Assembly: GCA_016201645.1 (NCBI GenBank)
Contig: JACQCL010000113.1
Coordinates: 1 to 17,714, forward strand
Source of the DNA: Candidatus Rokuibacteriota bacterium
Lineage (GTDB): Bacteria; Methylomirabilota; Methylomirabilia; Rokubacteriales; CSP1-6
DNA: 17,714 nucleotides
Direction of reading: 5' to 3'
Positions 1 to 7,294 of the stretch are shown in pieces (the first letter of the stretch is position 1; each line of letters opens with the position of its first letter). Made by a program: the position numbers and the translations under genes. The notes under the pieces are model-generated. The model was not told the DNA's origin. It did no database searches and worked only from the letters and a program-made list of their open reading frames with translations.

Positions 1-819
<819 letters not shown>

Positions 820-825
820 GGGCCG

Positions 826-1470
826 GTGGAGTTCCTCCTCGATCTTGCCACTGGCCGCTACGCGCTCGATGATCTCATTCGCGCGGGCGGGTATGCCGTC
901 CTCGTGGCCATCGTCTTCACCGAGACCGGCCTCCTGGTCGGGTTTTTCCTGCCGGGCGACTCGCTGCTCATTACCGCCGGCCTGGTCGCCGGGAGTGGGG
1001 GCCTGAACATCTGGTGGCTCAACGTTCTGCTGATCCCGGCCGCCATCGTCGGGGATAGCGTGGGCTACGCGATCGGCTTCAGGACCGGTCCCCGAATCTT
1101 CACACGCGAGGATTCCCTCTTCTTCAACCGTCGCCATCTGATCCGGACTCGGGAATTTTATGAGCGGTACGGCGGGAAGACGATCGTGCTGGCCCGGTTC
1201 ATCCCGATCCTCCGCACCTTCGCCCCCGTGGTGGCCGGAGTGGGGCAGATGGCCTACCGGCGGTTCCTCTTTTTCAACGTCTTCGGCGGGATTGGGTGGG
1301 TGGCCGGCCTGACGTGGGCGGGCTACCTGCTCGGCCAGACGGTCCCCAACATTGACCAGCACGTGCATCTGGTCGTGATCGTGGTCATCGTGCTCTCGGT
1401 GCTTCCCATCGTCGGCGAGATCATCAAGGCGCGGCGCAGGAAGCGACCCACGCCGGCCTCGGCCCCGTGA
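826..1470 (+). CDS. DedA family (SNARE-associated / VTT domain) integral membrane protein
   Basis: This 214-residue protein has several hydrophobic helices. DedA-family hallmarks are visible: an early FFLPGDSLL motif around residue 41-49, and a later GGK...ARFIPILRTFAPVVAG segment around 122-142 with the conserved Arg-Phe-x-Pro-x-x-Arg pattern. DedA proteins are linked to membrane homeostasis, proton-motive-force maintenance and undecaprenyl-phosphate or lipid flipping; the precise substrate here cannot be told. The C-terminal tail is basic (KARRRKRP) and probably cytoplasmic. The GTG start at 826 lies 6 bases after the hppA stop with only a weak AAGGG upstream, which fits translational coupling. 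An acyltransferase follows later in the same run, so an envelope-lipid role is plausible but inferred. Confidence 0.9.
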   Translation: MEFLLDLATGRYALDDLIRAGGYAVLVAIVFTETGLLVGFFLPGDSLLITAGLVAGSGGLNIWWLNVLLIPAAIVGDSVGYAIGFRTGPRIFTREDSLFFNRRHLIRTREFYERYGGKTIVLARFIPILRTFAPVVAGVGQMAYRRFLFFNVFGGIGWVAGLTWAGYLLGQTVPNIDQHVHLVVIVVIVLSVLPIVGEIIKARRRKRPTPASAP

Positions 1471-1483
1471 GGAGGGACTCCCA

Positions 1484-2101
1484 GTGCCATTCAGGTTGAT
1501 CCCCCGCGAGGAGAAGTTCTTCGACCTCTTCGAGCAGCAGGGGACGAACATCGTCTCGGCGGCCCGGGTTCTCGAGGAGTTGGTGCACGATTACGGGAGC
1601 GCCAAGGCCAAAGCCGAACAGGTCAAGGACTTGGAGCATGCCGGCGACTCGCTGACCCACGAGCTCGTCAAGCGGCTCAACACCACGTTCATCACGCCCA
1701 TCGACCGGGAGGACATCTACGCGCTCGCGAGCCGGCTGGACGACGTGCTGGACCTGATTGATGCTGTGGCGGACCGGCTGCTCCTCTACAAGATCACCAA
1801 GCCGACCGCCGGCTGCGTGGATATGGCGAAGGTCATCGTCAAGACCGCTGAGGCGACCGACCGGGCGGTCCGCTGCCTCAGAACCCTCTCGCCCTACTAC
1901 CACAAGCATTGTATCGAGGTGAACCGGCTCGAGAACGAAGCCGACCGCCTGCTTCGAGACCTCCTGGCCGCTCTGTTCGAGGGCGTTGAGCCCATCGAGG
2001 TCATCAAGTGGAAGGAGCTCTACGAGACCATGGAGTCGGTCACCGACCGCTGCGAGGACGTCGTGAACGTGATTGAAGGCATCGTGCTGAAGATGGCGTA
2101 G
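1484..2101 (+). CDS. DUF47 / PhoU-like phosphate transport accessory protein
   Basis: This 205-residue, all-helical, acidic cytoplasmic protein has the length and features of the DUF47 (PhoU_div, Pit accessory) family. It opens with a PREEKFFDLFEQQG segment, followed by an EHAGDSLTHEL segment and the hallmark TPIDREDIYALASRLDDVLD. Later come ENEADRLLRDLL and a C-terminal VTDRCEDVVNVIEGIV segment that resembles the PhoU metal-binding repeat (E/DxxxD). Members are usually encoded next to Pit transporters and are thought to modulate phosphate uptake. That is exactly the arrangement here, with pit starting 4 bases downstream. The GTG start at 1484 is supported by an AGGAGGG Shine-Dalgarno at about 1470-1476. 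Confidence 0.93.
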   Translation: MPFRLIPREEKFFDLFEQQGTNIVSAARVLEELVHDYGSAKAKAEQVKDLEHAGDSLTHELVKRLNTTFITPIDREDIYALASRLDDVLDLIDAVADRLLLYKITKPTAGCVDMAKVIVKTAEATDRAVRCLRTLSPYYHKHCIEVNRLENEADRLLRDLLAALFEGVEPIEVIKWKELYETMESVTDRCEDVVNVIEGIVLKMA

Positions 2102-2105
2102 GTGC

Positions 2106-3098
2106 ATGTCCGGCTCGTTCTTCTTCCTCGTCTTCATCATCCTCGTTGCCCTCGTGTTCGACTATATCAACGGCTTTCACGACGCCGCGAACTCCATCGC
2201 CACCGTCGTCTCGACCCGCGTGCTCTCTCCGATGCTGGCGGTGGCCTGGGCCGCGTTCTTCAACTTCGTGGCTGCCTTCGGCTTCGGCGTGAACGTGGCC
2301 AAGACCGTCGGCAAGGGGGTCGTGGAGGCGGCGGTGGTGGACCAGTGGGTGATCCTGGCCGGGCTCACCGGCGCGATCCTCTGGGACCTTATCACCTGGT
2401 ACTACGGGATTCCCACGAGCTCCTCCCACGCCCTCATCGGCGGGTTCGCGGGTGCGGCGGTTGTCAAAGCCGGTTTCGGGTCTCTGATCCCCTCGGGATT
2501 GGCGAAGATCCTGCTGTTCATCGTCCTGTCCCCCCTCTTAGGGATGGCGCTGGGCTTCGGCCTGATGGTGGGCGTGTACTGGATCTTCCGTGGCGCGCGC
2601 CCGAGCCGGGTGGATTGGCTCTTCCGCCGTCTCCAGCTCATCTCGGCAGCGGCCTACAGCCTTGTCCACGGGACCAACGACGCTCAGAAGACCATGGGGA
2701 TCATCGCGATCCTGCTCTTCTCGTCGGGGTACCTCGGGCCGGAGTTCTACGTTCCCGTTTGGGTGATCCTCGCCGCCGGCGCCGCCATCGGCCTCGGCAC
2801 CTTGGCCGGCGGCTGGCGCATCGTGAAGACCATGGGCATGCGGCTGACCAAAATCCGACCGGTCGGCGGGTTCTGCGCCGAGACTGCGGGCGCCGTGATG
2901 TTGATCGGGACTGCCGTCGCTGGCATCCCGGTGAGCACCACCCACACCATCACAGGATCCATCGTGGGGGTCGGGGCGACCCAACGCCTCTCGGCGGTGC
3001 GATGGGGCCTGGCCGGGCGGATCGTGTGGGCCTGGATCCTCACGATCCCGCTCTCCGCGCTCATCGCGGCGCTGACTTGGCTGATCCTGCCGCGCTGA
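2106..3098 (+). CDS. pit: Low-affinity inorganic phosphate transporter, Pit/PHO4 family
   Basis: This 330-residue polytopic membrane protein carries the duplicated Pit/PHO4 signatures. They are GFHDAANSIATVV near residues 23-35, and GTNDAQKTMGII starting near residue 189. Each is paired with a Ser/Thr-rich motif: PTSSSHALIGG in the first half and PVSTTHTITGS in the second. Pit proteins move neutral metal-phosphate with H+ (or Na+). The ATG lies 4 bases after the DUF47 stop without a strong Shine-Dalgarno of its own, so coupled translation is likely. Its stop overlaps the next start by one base (TGATG). A metal or sulfate substrate is possible for some family members, but the DUF47 partner favours phosphate. 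Confidence 0.95.
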   Translation: MSGSFFFLVFIILVALVFDYINGFHDAANSIATVVSTRVLSPMLAVAWAAFFNFVAAFGFGVNVAKTVGKGVVEAAVVDQWVILAGLTGAILWDLITWYYGIPTSSSHALIGGFAGAAVVKAGFGSLIPSGLAKILLFIVLSPLLGMALGFGLMVGVYWIFRGARPSRVDWLFRRLQLISAAAYSLVHGTNDAQKTMGIIAILLFSSGYLGPEFYVPVWVILAAGAAIGLGTLAGGWRIVKTMGMRLTKIRPVGGFCAETAGAVMLIGTAVAGIPVSTTHTITGSIVGVGATQRLSAVRWGLAGRIVWAWILTIPLSALIAALTWLILPR

Positions 3099-4024
3099 TG
3101 CGTTTGGGCTCTGGGCGACAGTGGTCCGCCGCCCGGGCGCTTGGGCGGCTGGCGGTGGGACCGCTCGCGGGGCTCGGCTGGACCCTGGCCCACCTGCCGT
3201 TGGGTTGGGCGCTCTGGGTGGGTCGCAGGCTTGGCGACCTGGCCTACTGCGTCTTGCTTGGTCGCCGGGCGGCGGCCCGTGAGAACCTGCTTCGAGCCTT
3301 CGGAGGCGAACGGCCCCGGCGGGAGCTTCGTCGAATCTGCCGGGAGAGCTTTCGCCACCTCGGGATGACCTTCGTCGAAGCGTGCACCCTCTTTTTCCGG
3401 CCGCCCGCCGTCATGCTCTCCCGCGTCGAGGTGGAGGGGGCGGACCATCTCAAGGCCGCGGTGGCTCAGGGTCGGGGCGTGCTCCTTCTCACCGCCCACT
3501 TCGGCAACTGGGAACTCCTCGCCGCTGCCAACGTCCAGACCGGCTACCCGCTGAGTGTGGTGGCGCGACCCCTGGATTCCCCGGTCCTGGACCGGCTCGT
3601 CGCGCGTTTTCGGGAGGGCGGCGGCGTCGAGGTGATCCCTAAACGCCGCGCCCTTCGGCGCGTGCTGGAGGCGCTTCGCCGGGGCTCCATGGTGGGAATT
3701 CTGCTGGACCAGAACGCGTCCCGGCGCGAGGGGGTCTTCGTTCCGTTCTTCGGCGACCTGGCCTCCACGTCAAAGAGCCTCGCGGTCCTGGCGTTCTCGT
3801 CCGGCGCGCCGGTCGTGCCCGTCTTCATTCATCGCGAGTCTCACGGCCGGCATCGTGTGGTGGTCGAGCCGGCCATTCCGCCGCCCAGCACGGGGGACCG
3901 TGAGCAGGATATCCTCGCCTTCACGGAGGCGTTCTCCAACATCGTGGAAGCGAGGATCCGGCAGTGGCCCGAGCAATGGCTCTGGATACACCGGCGATGG
4001 AAAACCCGCCCCGCTATGCTCTGA
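3098..4024 (+). CDS. Lysophospholipid / lipid A-type acyltransferase (LpxL/HtrB-like)
   Basis: From the ATG at 3098 the protein has 308 residues, typical of the family. It shows the LPLAT catalytic H-x4-E as HFGNWE, with His about 134 and Glu about 139. It then shows a GILLDQNASRREGVFVPFFG segment, a common substrate-binding region of bacterial lauroyl/myristoyl acyltransferases, and the typical C-terminal end WLWIHRRWKTRP. A short hydrophobic stretch near the N-terminus (about residues 18-45) fits a membrane anchor. The frame is open much further upstream, to 2102, but that part lies over pit in another frame. The ATG that overlaps the pit TGA by one base is therefore preferred. The substrate may be lipid A or another lysolipid and cannot be settled from sequence alone. 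Confidence 0.9.
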   Translation: MRLGSGRQWSAARALGRLAVGPLAGLGWTLAHLPLGWALWVGRRLGDLAYCVLLGRRAAARENLLRAFGGERPRRELRRICRESFRHLGMTFVEACTLFFRPPAVMLSRVEVEGADHLKAAVAQGRGVLLLTAHFGNWELLAAANVQTGYPLSVVARPLDSPVLDRLVARFREGGGVEVIPKRRALRRVLEALRRGSMVGILLDQNASRREGVFVPFFGDLASTSKSLAVLAFSSGAPVVPVFIHRESHGRHRVVVEPAIPPPSTGDREQDILAFTEAFSNIVEARIRQWPEQWLWIHRRWKTRPAML

Positions 4025-4680
4025 CCCTCGCGGCGATTGTCGGGCTCGCCCTCTGGGGGGGCATCGCCGGCGGTCAGGATCTGGGCGCCTTTCTCGCGCC
4101 CTATCGGGCGGCGACGGAGCGGGGGCAGGCCGGGACGCTCGGGGGGACGGCGTTCATGGAGCCACGGAAGCCCCAGGAGGCGGCCACTCCGTTGGCCGGC
4201 GTCACCGTCGTTGTCCTTCCGCTGTCTCCACGGCTCGTCGCCGACCTCGAAGCGGTCAAGGCCCACGCCCGGGATTCGGCAAAAAACTACCTAGCAGCTG
4301 CGGGCGAAGTGAGGAAGATCAAGGATGCCTACGAACTGGCGCTCTGGCAGGCCAGGGCATGGGAGCTCATGTTCATCGCGATGACCGATGAGGGTGGGCG
4401 ATTCGAGCTGGCGCGGGTTCCGTCGGGGGAGTGGGTACTGCTCGCGTGGCACGAGCAGCTCCATCAGAAGGCCCCCCGTAAGATCCCGCTGCGGGACGCC
4501 CGTGGGGCCTTCGTCTTGGAGCCGCTCCCCAGCGGGTACCGGGCGGTGACCTATTGGTTGATCAAGCTGACGGTGGCGGCCGGCGAGGGCATCAGCGTGG
4601 AACTCCACGACCGAAATCCCTGGTTGACCGCCGTCGTGGAGGAAAAAACTCAGGGCGTCATCCAGAAGCAGACGCCCTGA
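3997..4680 (+). CDS. Secreted protein of unknown function with a prealbumin-like (carboxypeptidase-regulatory type) domain
   Basis: From the ATG at 3997 the protein has 227 residues and begins with a basic n-region and hydrophobic core ending near GGIAGG, a plausible Sec signal peptide. Earlier starts (GTG 3964, ATG 3976) would only lengthen the overlap with the acyltransferase gene. Two halves of a beta-sandwich can be read: PLAGVTVVVLP near residue 68, and DEGGRFELARVPSGEWVLLAW near residue 132. The second is typical of carboxypeptidase-regulatory or Cna_B-like domains. Between them lies a charged helical stretch of about 55 residues (VADLEAVKAHARDSAKNYL onward). I do not recognise a named family. 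The gene overlaps the upstream acyltransferase by 28 bases and is probably co-transcribed with it. Its last codons also form one arm of a terminator for the opposite strand. Confidence 0.75.
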   Translation: MENPPRYALTLAAIVGLALWGGIAGGQDLGAFLAPYRAATERGQAGTLGGTAFMEPRKPQEAATPLAGVTVVVLPLSPRLVADLEAVKAHARDSAKNYLAAAGEVRKIKDAYELALWQARAWELMFIAMTDEGGRFELARVPSGEWVLLAWHEQLHQKAPRKIPLRDARGAFVLEPLPSGYRAVTYWLIKLTVAAGEGISVELHDRNPWLTAVVEEKTQGVIQKQTP

Positions 4681-4682
4681 GT
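4643..4682 (-). terminator. Rho-independent terminator of the minus-strand gene 4706-5098, embedded in the convergent gene
   Basis: A perfect 12-bp inverted repeat (ACTCAGGGCGTC at 4648-4659 and its complement at 4671-4682) encloses an 11-base loop. Read on the minus strand, the stem is followed by six T residues (plus-strand A run 4643-4648), and it sits 23 bases after the stop of the minus-strand gene. There is no T run on the plus side, so it should act mainly on minus-strand transcription. It overlaps the last 11 codons and the stop of the plus-strand gene. Confidence 0.88.
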
Positions 4683-4705
4683 TGGTGTCGTGTCCGACCG
4701 AGCGG

Positions 4706-5098
4706 TTACTTCTTCTCTTCCTTCTTGGCAGTCCCGCCCGCCTTCACGGTAACAGACTTGGCGAGCAGCTTGCCGTCGGCTTCCGCGAACTGGACCTGGA
4801 CTGGATCTCCCTCCTTGAGATCGGTGGCGACGACCGCCTTGCCGGCCTTCTTGATGGATGTCTTGGTATCCACGGCGAAGGTCCATTCCTTCTTATCCTT
4901 CCCGACCACGGTGAGGCTGTCGGGTGTGGCGGTTTTCACCACGCCGTTGGCGTACTTTGATTTTCCGACCGCCTTTCCGGGGGTGGCTTCGGCCGCCTTC
5001 TTGTCGTCCATCTTCTTTTCCTGGGCGGCCGCCAGCCCGGCGGGGCCGATGAGGAAGAGCACGCTCAGGATGAGGGCCACGAGCTTCATGGGTGTCAT
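4706..5098 (-). CDS. Small secreted protein with a DUF5666-like beta domain (paralogue of 5222-5629)
   Basis: This 130-residue protein has a clear signal peptide (MTPMKLVALILSVLFLIGP, cleavage near AAAQE). A charged Lys/Asp linker follows, then a single beta-rich core of the pattern GVVKTATPDSLTVVGKDKKE...F.V...T...DLKEGDPVQVQF...DGKLLAKSV, then a Lys/Glu tail. The core resembles small OB-like periplasmic domains (DUF5666 type) that often occur in metal- or redox-exposed proteins; the function is unknown. An 11-base Shine-Dalgarno lies upstream of the ATG at 5098. A second in-frame ATG at 5089 is possible but sits further from that site. The only promoter-like pair upstream is weak (CTTCAA 5148-5153 and ATAAGA 5123-5128 on the plus strand, 19-base spacer), so co-transcription with 5222-5629 is likely. 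It lacks the Cys repeats of its paralogue. Confidence 0.85.
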   Translation of the reverse strand: MTPMKLVALILSVLFLIGPAGLAAAQEKKMDDKKAAEATPGKAVGKSKYANGVVKTATPDSLTVVGKDKKEWTFAVDTKTSIKKAGKAVVATDLKEGDPVQVQFAEADGKLLAKSVTVKAGGTAKKEEKK

Positions 5099-5104
5099 GG
5101 ACTA

Positions 5105-5115
5105 TCACCTCCTTT
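5105..5115 (-). promoter_or_regulatory. Extended Shine-Dalgarno of the gene 4706-5098
   Basis: Read on the minus strand, AAAGGAGGTGA is complementary to almost the whole bacterial anti-Shine-Dalgarno. It sits about 6 bases before the ATG at 5098, which fixes that start. Such a long match suggests a highly translated message. Confidence 0.85.
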
Positions 5116-5168
5116 CAACCCGATAAGACGAAGGGCTCAGGCTCATTCTTCAACTCCCGAGCGAAGTG

Positions 5169-5195
5169 AGGGCGCCGCGAGTCCGACGGCGCCCT
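5169..5195 (-). other. GC-rich hairpin between the two paralogous genes
   Basis: AGGGCGCC at 5169-5176 pairs perfectly with GGCGCCCT at 5188-5195 around an 11-base loop. It lies just past the stop of the gene 5222-5629 on the minus strand. No T run follows on either strand, so it is more likely an attenuating or RNA-stabilising hairpin than a full intrinsic terminator. Confidence 0.45.
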
Positions 5196-5221
5196 GTGGA
5201 ACCTTTCCGATCCGAACTGAG

Positions 5222-5629
5222 TTAATGTTTTTTGGCCGCGCAGGGATTTTTGGCGGCACACGGGTTGACCGCTTTTTTCTCCATCTTGGCCGCCTTGGCC
5301 GTGATCTTGCCCGCCATCATCTTGCCGTTAGCCTCGGTGTAGGAGATGCTCACCGTGTCACCGGCCTTGAGCTTCTTGGCAGCTTCGGCCACCGCGCCAC
5401 TGATGGTAAAGGACCACTCCTTCTTGTCCTTCCCTTCGACGACGAGGGTCGTGGCCGAGACGGACTTCACCGTGCCCTCGGCAGTCTTGGCCTTCATAGC
5501 CGGCTTGGCGGCACAGGGGTTGGCCGCGCACGGGTTGGCCACTTTCTTTTCCTGGGCGGTGGCGAGCCCGACGGTCGCATGCAGGAAGACGAGGCTGAGG
5601 AGGAGAGCAAAGAGCTTCTGGGCTGTCAT
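5222..5629 (-). CDS. Small secreted Cys-repeat (NPCAA) protein with a DUF5666-like core
   Basis: This 135-residue protein has a signal peptide (MTAQKLFALLLSLVFLHAT, cleavage near TAQE). It has the same core as its neighbour: GTVKSVSATTLVVEGKDKKEW, then KLKAGDTVSISYTEANGKMMAGKITAKA. Flanking the core are two tandem Cys motifs, NPCAANPCAAKP after the signal (bases 5501-5536) and NPCAAKNPCAAKKH at the very C-terminus (bases 5225-5266). That gives four Cys in the mature protein plus a terminal His. The spacing suggests a metal-binding or redox surface, but this is inference and the function is unknown. Expression is likely strong, given a TTGACA-N17-TAGAGT promoter and an AAAGGAGGTGA Shine-Dalgarno. 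No enzyme motif is present. The duplicated core and matching signal peptides show that it and the downstream gene arose by tandem duplication. Confidence 0.87.
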   Translation of the reverse strand: MTAQKLFALLLSLVFLHATVGLATAQEKKVANPCAANPCAAKPAMKAKTAEGTVKSVSATTLVVEGKDKKEWSFTISGAVAEAAKKLKAGDTVSISYTEANGKMMAGKITAKAAKMEKKAVNPCAAKNPCAAKKH

Positions 5630-5636
5630 AGGGGGT

Positions 5637-5647
5637 TCACCTCCTTT
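5637..5647 (-). promoter_or_regulatory. Extended Shine-Dalgarno of the gene 5222-5629
   Basis: The minus strand reads AAAGGAGGTGA, identical to the site of the downstream paralogue, about 7 bases before the ATG at 5629. The duplication therefore seems to have preserved the translation start region as well as the coding core. Confidence 0.85.
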
Positions 5648-5687
5648 CCTAAGTGTTTGTCAATTCAGGCCCAAAGAGGAGCGCCTC

Positions 5688-5716
5688 ACTCTAGTTTGCC
5701 AGGTTGCGTGTGTCAA
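5688..5716 (-). promoter_or_regulatory. Sigma70-type promoter of the secreted-protein pair
   Basis: On the minus strand a perfect -35 box TTGACA (plus coordinates 5711-5716) is followed after exactly 17 bases by TAGAGT (5688-5693; four of six -10 positions match). Transcription would start near 5680, giving a leader of about 50 bases that contains the strong Shine-Dalgarno. The site overlaps the presumed start region of the divergent transglycosylase gene. Confidence 0.72.
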
Positions 5717-6919
5717 GGTTCGGAGACTGCCGGTTCGGGAGCGCCTGTCGTCGCCGTCGCGCCCGTTCCAGAAGGGGAAAACCCTGGTCCACCCGAACCG
5801 GCTAGTCCGGATTGGGAAGCCCCCCTGCCGTCAAATGACGGGGCAGGCGACGTGACCGGGCCGGACCTGTCGGTTGAGGTTTCCGCCGACCTCTTGCTTG
5901 CTCCCTTCCCTGTTGAGACGAACGGCGCGGTTCAGCATTTTGTGGAGCGCTTTCAGACCGGGAGCCGACGCGAGGTGGTGGGTCGCTCGTTGGACCGGTC
6001 AACCCGCTACCTCGAGATGATTCGACAGGTACTGCGGAAGAAGGGGTTGCCCGAGGACCTCGCCTTCACGGCCATGGTCGAGAGCGGCTTCAATCCGCTG
6101 GCCGTTTCCCGAGCCGGCGCCAAGGGGCTCTGGCAGTTCATGGAACAGACCGCGCGCCGGTATGGCCTCAGGGTGGACCGTTGGGTGGACGAGCGGCTCG
6201 ACCCGGAGAAGTCCACCGAAGCGGCGGCCGAGTACCTGAAGGACCTCTTCGCCCAGTTCGGCCACTGGTTCCTGGCCCAAGCCGCCTACAATGCCGGGGA
6301 GGTGAAGGTGGCGCGCGCGGTCGAACGCACCCGAAGCAACGATTTCTGGACCATTGCCCGTGGGCGCTGGCTTCGGGAGGAGACGAAGCAATTCGTGCCT
6401 CAGATCCAGGCCGCCGCCTTGATCGCCCGAGAGCCGGAGCGCTATGGCTTTCAAGTGAATCCCGAGCCACCGATGGTGTATGAGGTCGTGAGTGTGCCGT
6501 TCTCGGTCGAGCTCAAGAAGCTGGCAGCCCTGGCAGGCCTGCCCGCTCAAACTCTCAGCGAGTTGAACCCTGAACTCCGACGGGGGACGACCCCTCCCGG
6601 CCGGCCCTATTTCCTGAAAGTCCCCGCCGGCAGCGTCGCTGTGATGGCGGACGTCCTGGAGCAGATCGAGGCTCAGAGGCCGAAGGCGGCCAAATCCCAG
6701 GCGGCCAGAGCTCCAAAGTCGTCAGCATCCCCTCCTCCCGCTGGCATCCACGTCGTTAAGCCGCGGGACACGCTCTCTGAGATCGCCGAGCGCTACGGGG
6801 TCAGTGTCTCCGAGCTGCTCCGCCTGAACGGCCTCGATCCCGAGGCACGGATCTATCCGGGCGATCGGATCCGGGTGGTGGTCTCGATCGTCCCTTCCGG
6901 GCGCGAGCCGGCCCCGTGA
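5696..6919 (+). CDS. MltD-like membrane-bound lytic murein transglycosylase with LysM domain
   Basis: Lytic transglycosylases cleave peptidoglycan glycan strands to 1,6-anhydromuropeptides in the periplasm. With a TTG start at 5696 the protein has 407 residues. It comprises a Pro-rich linker (about 15-65), an SLT domain of family 1 with ESGFNPLAVS (catalytic Glu about 129), GAKGLWQFM, the DERLDP motif and AYNAGEVKV, a degenerate LysM-like region (about 260-320), and a C-terminal LysM (about 351-396, VKPRDTLSEIAERYGVS). The start is uncertain. The frame stays open back to 5225 over the minus-strand gene, and TTG 5696 (with AAAGAGGAG 15 bases upstream), GTG 5708 and GTG 5852 are all possible. 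No convincing signal peptide is seen; LPGC near the start resembles a lipobox without its hydrophobic helix. The gene overlaps the MoaD-like gene by 4 bases. Confidence 0.88.
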   Translation: MPGCVCQGSETAGSGAPVVAVAPVPEGENPGPPEPASPDWEAPLPSNDGAGDVTGPDLSVEVSADLLLAPFPVETNGAVQHFVERFQTGSRREVVGRSLDRSTRYLEMIRQVLRKKGLPEDLAFTAMVESGFNPLAVSRAGAKGLWQFMEQTARRYGLRVDRWVDERLDPEKSTEAAAEYLKDLFAQFGHWFLAQAAYNAGEVKVARAVERTRSNDFWTIARGRWLREETKQFVPQIQAAALIAREPERYGFQVNPEPPMVYEVVSVPFSVELKKLAALAGLPAQTLSELNPELRRGTTPPGRPYFLKVPAGSVAVMADVLEQIEAQRPKAAKSQAARAPKSSASPPPAGIHVVKPRDTLSEIAERYGVSVSELLRLNGLDPEARIYPGDRIRVVVSIVPSGREPAP

Positions 6920-7155
6920 AAATCGAGGTGCGGCTCTTCGCTACCCTCGCCGGCTACCTCCCCGACGAGGGGGACGGCCAGAGCGCCACCCTCGAGTTCG
7001 CCGACGGCAGTAGAGTGCGGGACGTCGTTCGGTCCCTCCGGATTCCCGAAGACATGCCTTTCCTTACCATGGTCAACGGTCGCGACGCCGCGCTCGATCA
7101 GCCGCTCGCCGACGGAGACATCCTCTCGCTGTTTCCGCCGCTCGCTGGCGGCTAG
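6916..7155 (+). CDS. MoaD/ThiS-family sulfur-carrier protein
   Basis: This 79-residue ubiquitin-like protein ends in FPPLAGG, the Gly-Gly tail that is adenylated and thiocarboxylated by an E1-like enzyme in molybdopterin (MoaD) or thiamine (ThiS) synthesis. The sequence MKIEVRLFATLAGYLP is the usual first beta-strand and turn of MoaD-type proteins, and ADGDILSLFPPLAGG is the usual last strand and tail. The GTG start at 6916 overlaps the transglycosylase stop in a GTGA arrangement, so translation is coupled. No moaE, moeB or thi gene is nearby to decide which pathway it serves. MoaD is favoured by the FPP-x-AGG ending. Other small sulfur carriers used for tungsten cofactor or thiolation cannot be excluded. 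Confidence 0.87.
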   Translation: MKIEVRLFATLAGYLPDEGDGQSATLEFADGSRVRDVVRSLRIPEDMPFLTMVNGRDAALDQPLADGDILSLFPPLAGG

Positions 7156-7161
7156 TCCTCA

Positions 7162-7182
7162 GAGGGGGACCACGCCCCCCTC
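7162..7182 (+). other. GC hairpin downstream of the MoaD-like gene
   Basis: GAGGGGG at 7162-7168 pairs with CCCCCTC at 7176-7182 around a 7-base loop, 6 bases after the stop codon. No T tract follows, so termination would be weak. Its G-run/C-run form recalls the second hairpin of the repeats at 10176 and 12161, and it may be a degenerate relative. Confidence 0.4.
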
Positions 7183-7232
7183 CCGGCGTGCCTGAAATTT
7201 CTCCAGAAGCTGCTCTCCCGCCCGGGGGAAAG

Positions 7233-7261
7233 TTGTCGGCGCTGCCACCGGATGCTACACT
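7233..7261 (+). promoter_or_regulatory. Promoter of tRNA-Sec (and possibly of the downstream sel genes)
   Basis: A TTGTCG -35 box (7233-7238) and a TACACT -10 box (7256-7261) are separated by exactly 17 bases, with an extended -10 TG at 7253-7254. The predicted start near 7268 lies about 27 bases before the mature tRNA 5' end. No other promoter is evident before the DUF3105 gene. Confidence 0.65.
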
Positions 7262-7294
7262 CGAATCCCTTGATCTGAGCGGAGTTAGCACGAC

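Noticed and set aside
1424..2140. 238-codon minus-strand open frame opposite the DUF47 gene
   Set aside because: It mirrors a recognised family gene exactly and has shadow-type composition.
2102..3097. Upstream extension of the acyltransferase frame over pit (would give 640 residues)
   Set aside because: It is an out-of-frame reading of pit rich in Arg, Gly and His with no domain. The ATG at 3098 overlapping the pit stop gives a normal family length.
5501..5536. Short tandem units read as a CRISPR-like repeat
   Set aside because: The units encode NPCAA in frame, are only 15 bases long with no spacers, and belong to a secreted protein.
5225..5695. Upstream part of the transglycosylase frame
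   Set aside because: It lies over the minus-strand NPCAA gene, its codons mirror that gene, and it contributes no signal peptide or domain.
7162..7182. Strong terminator upstream of tRNA-Sec
   Set aside because: The stem is stable but no T tract follows, so it is listed only as a hairpin.
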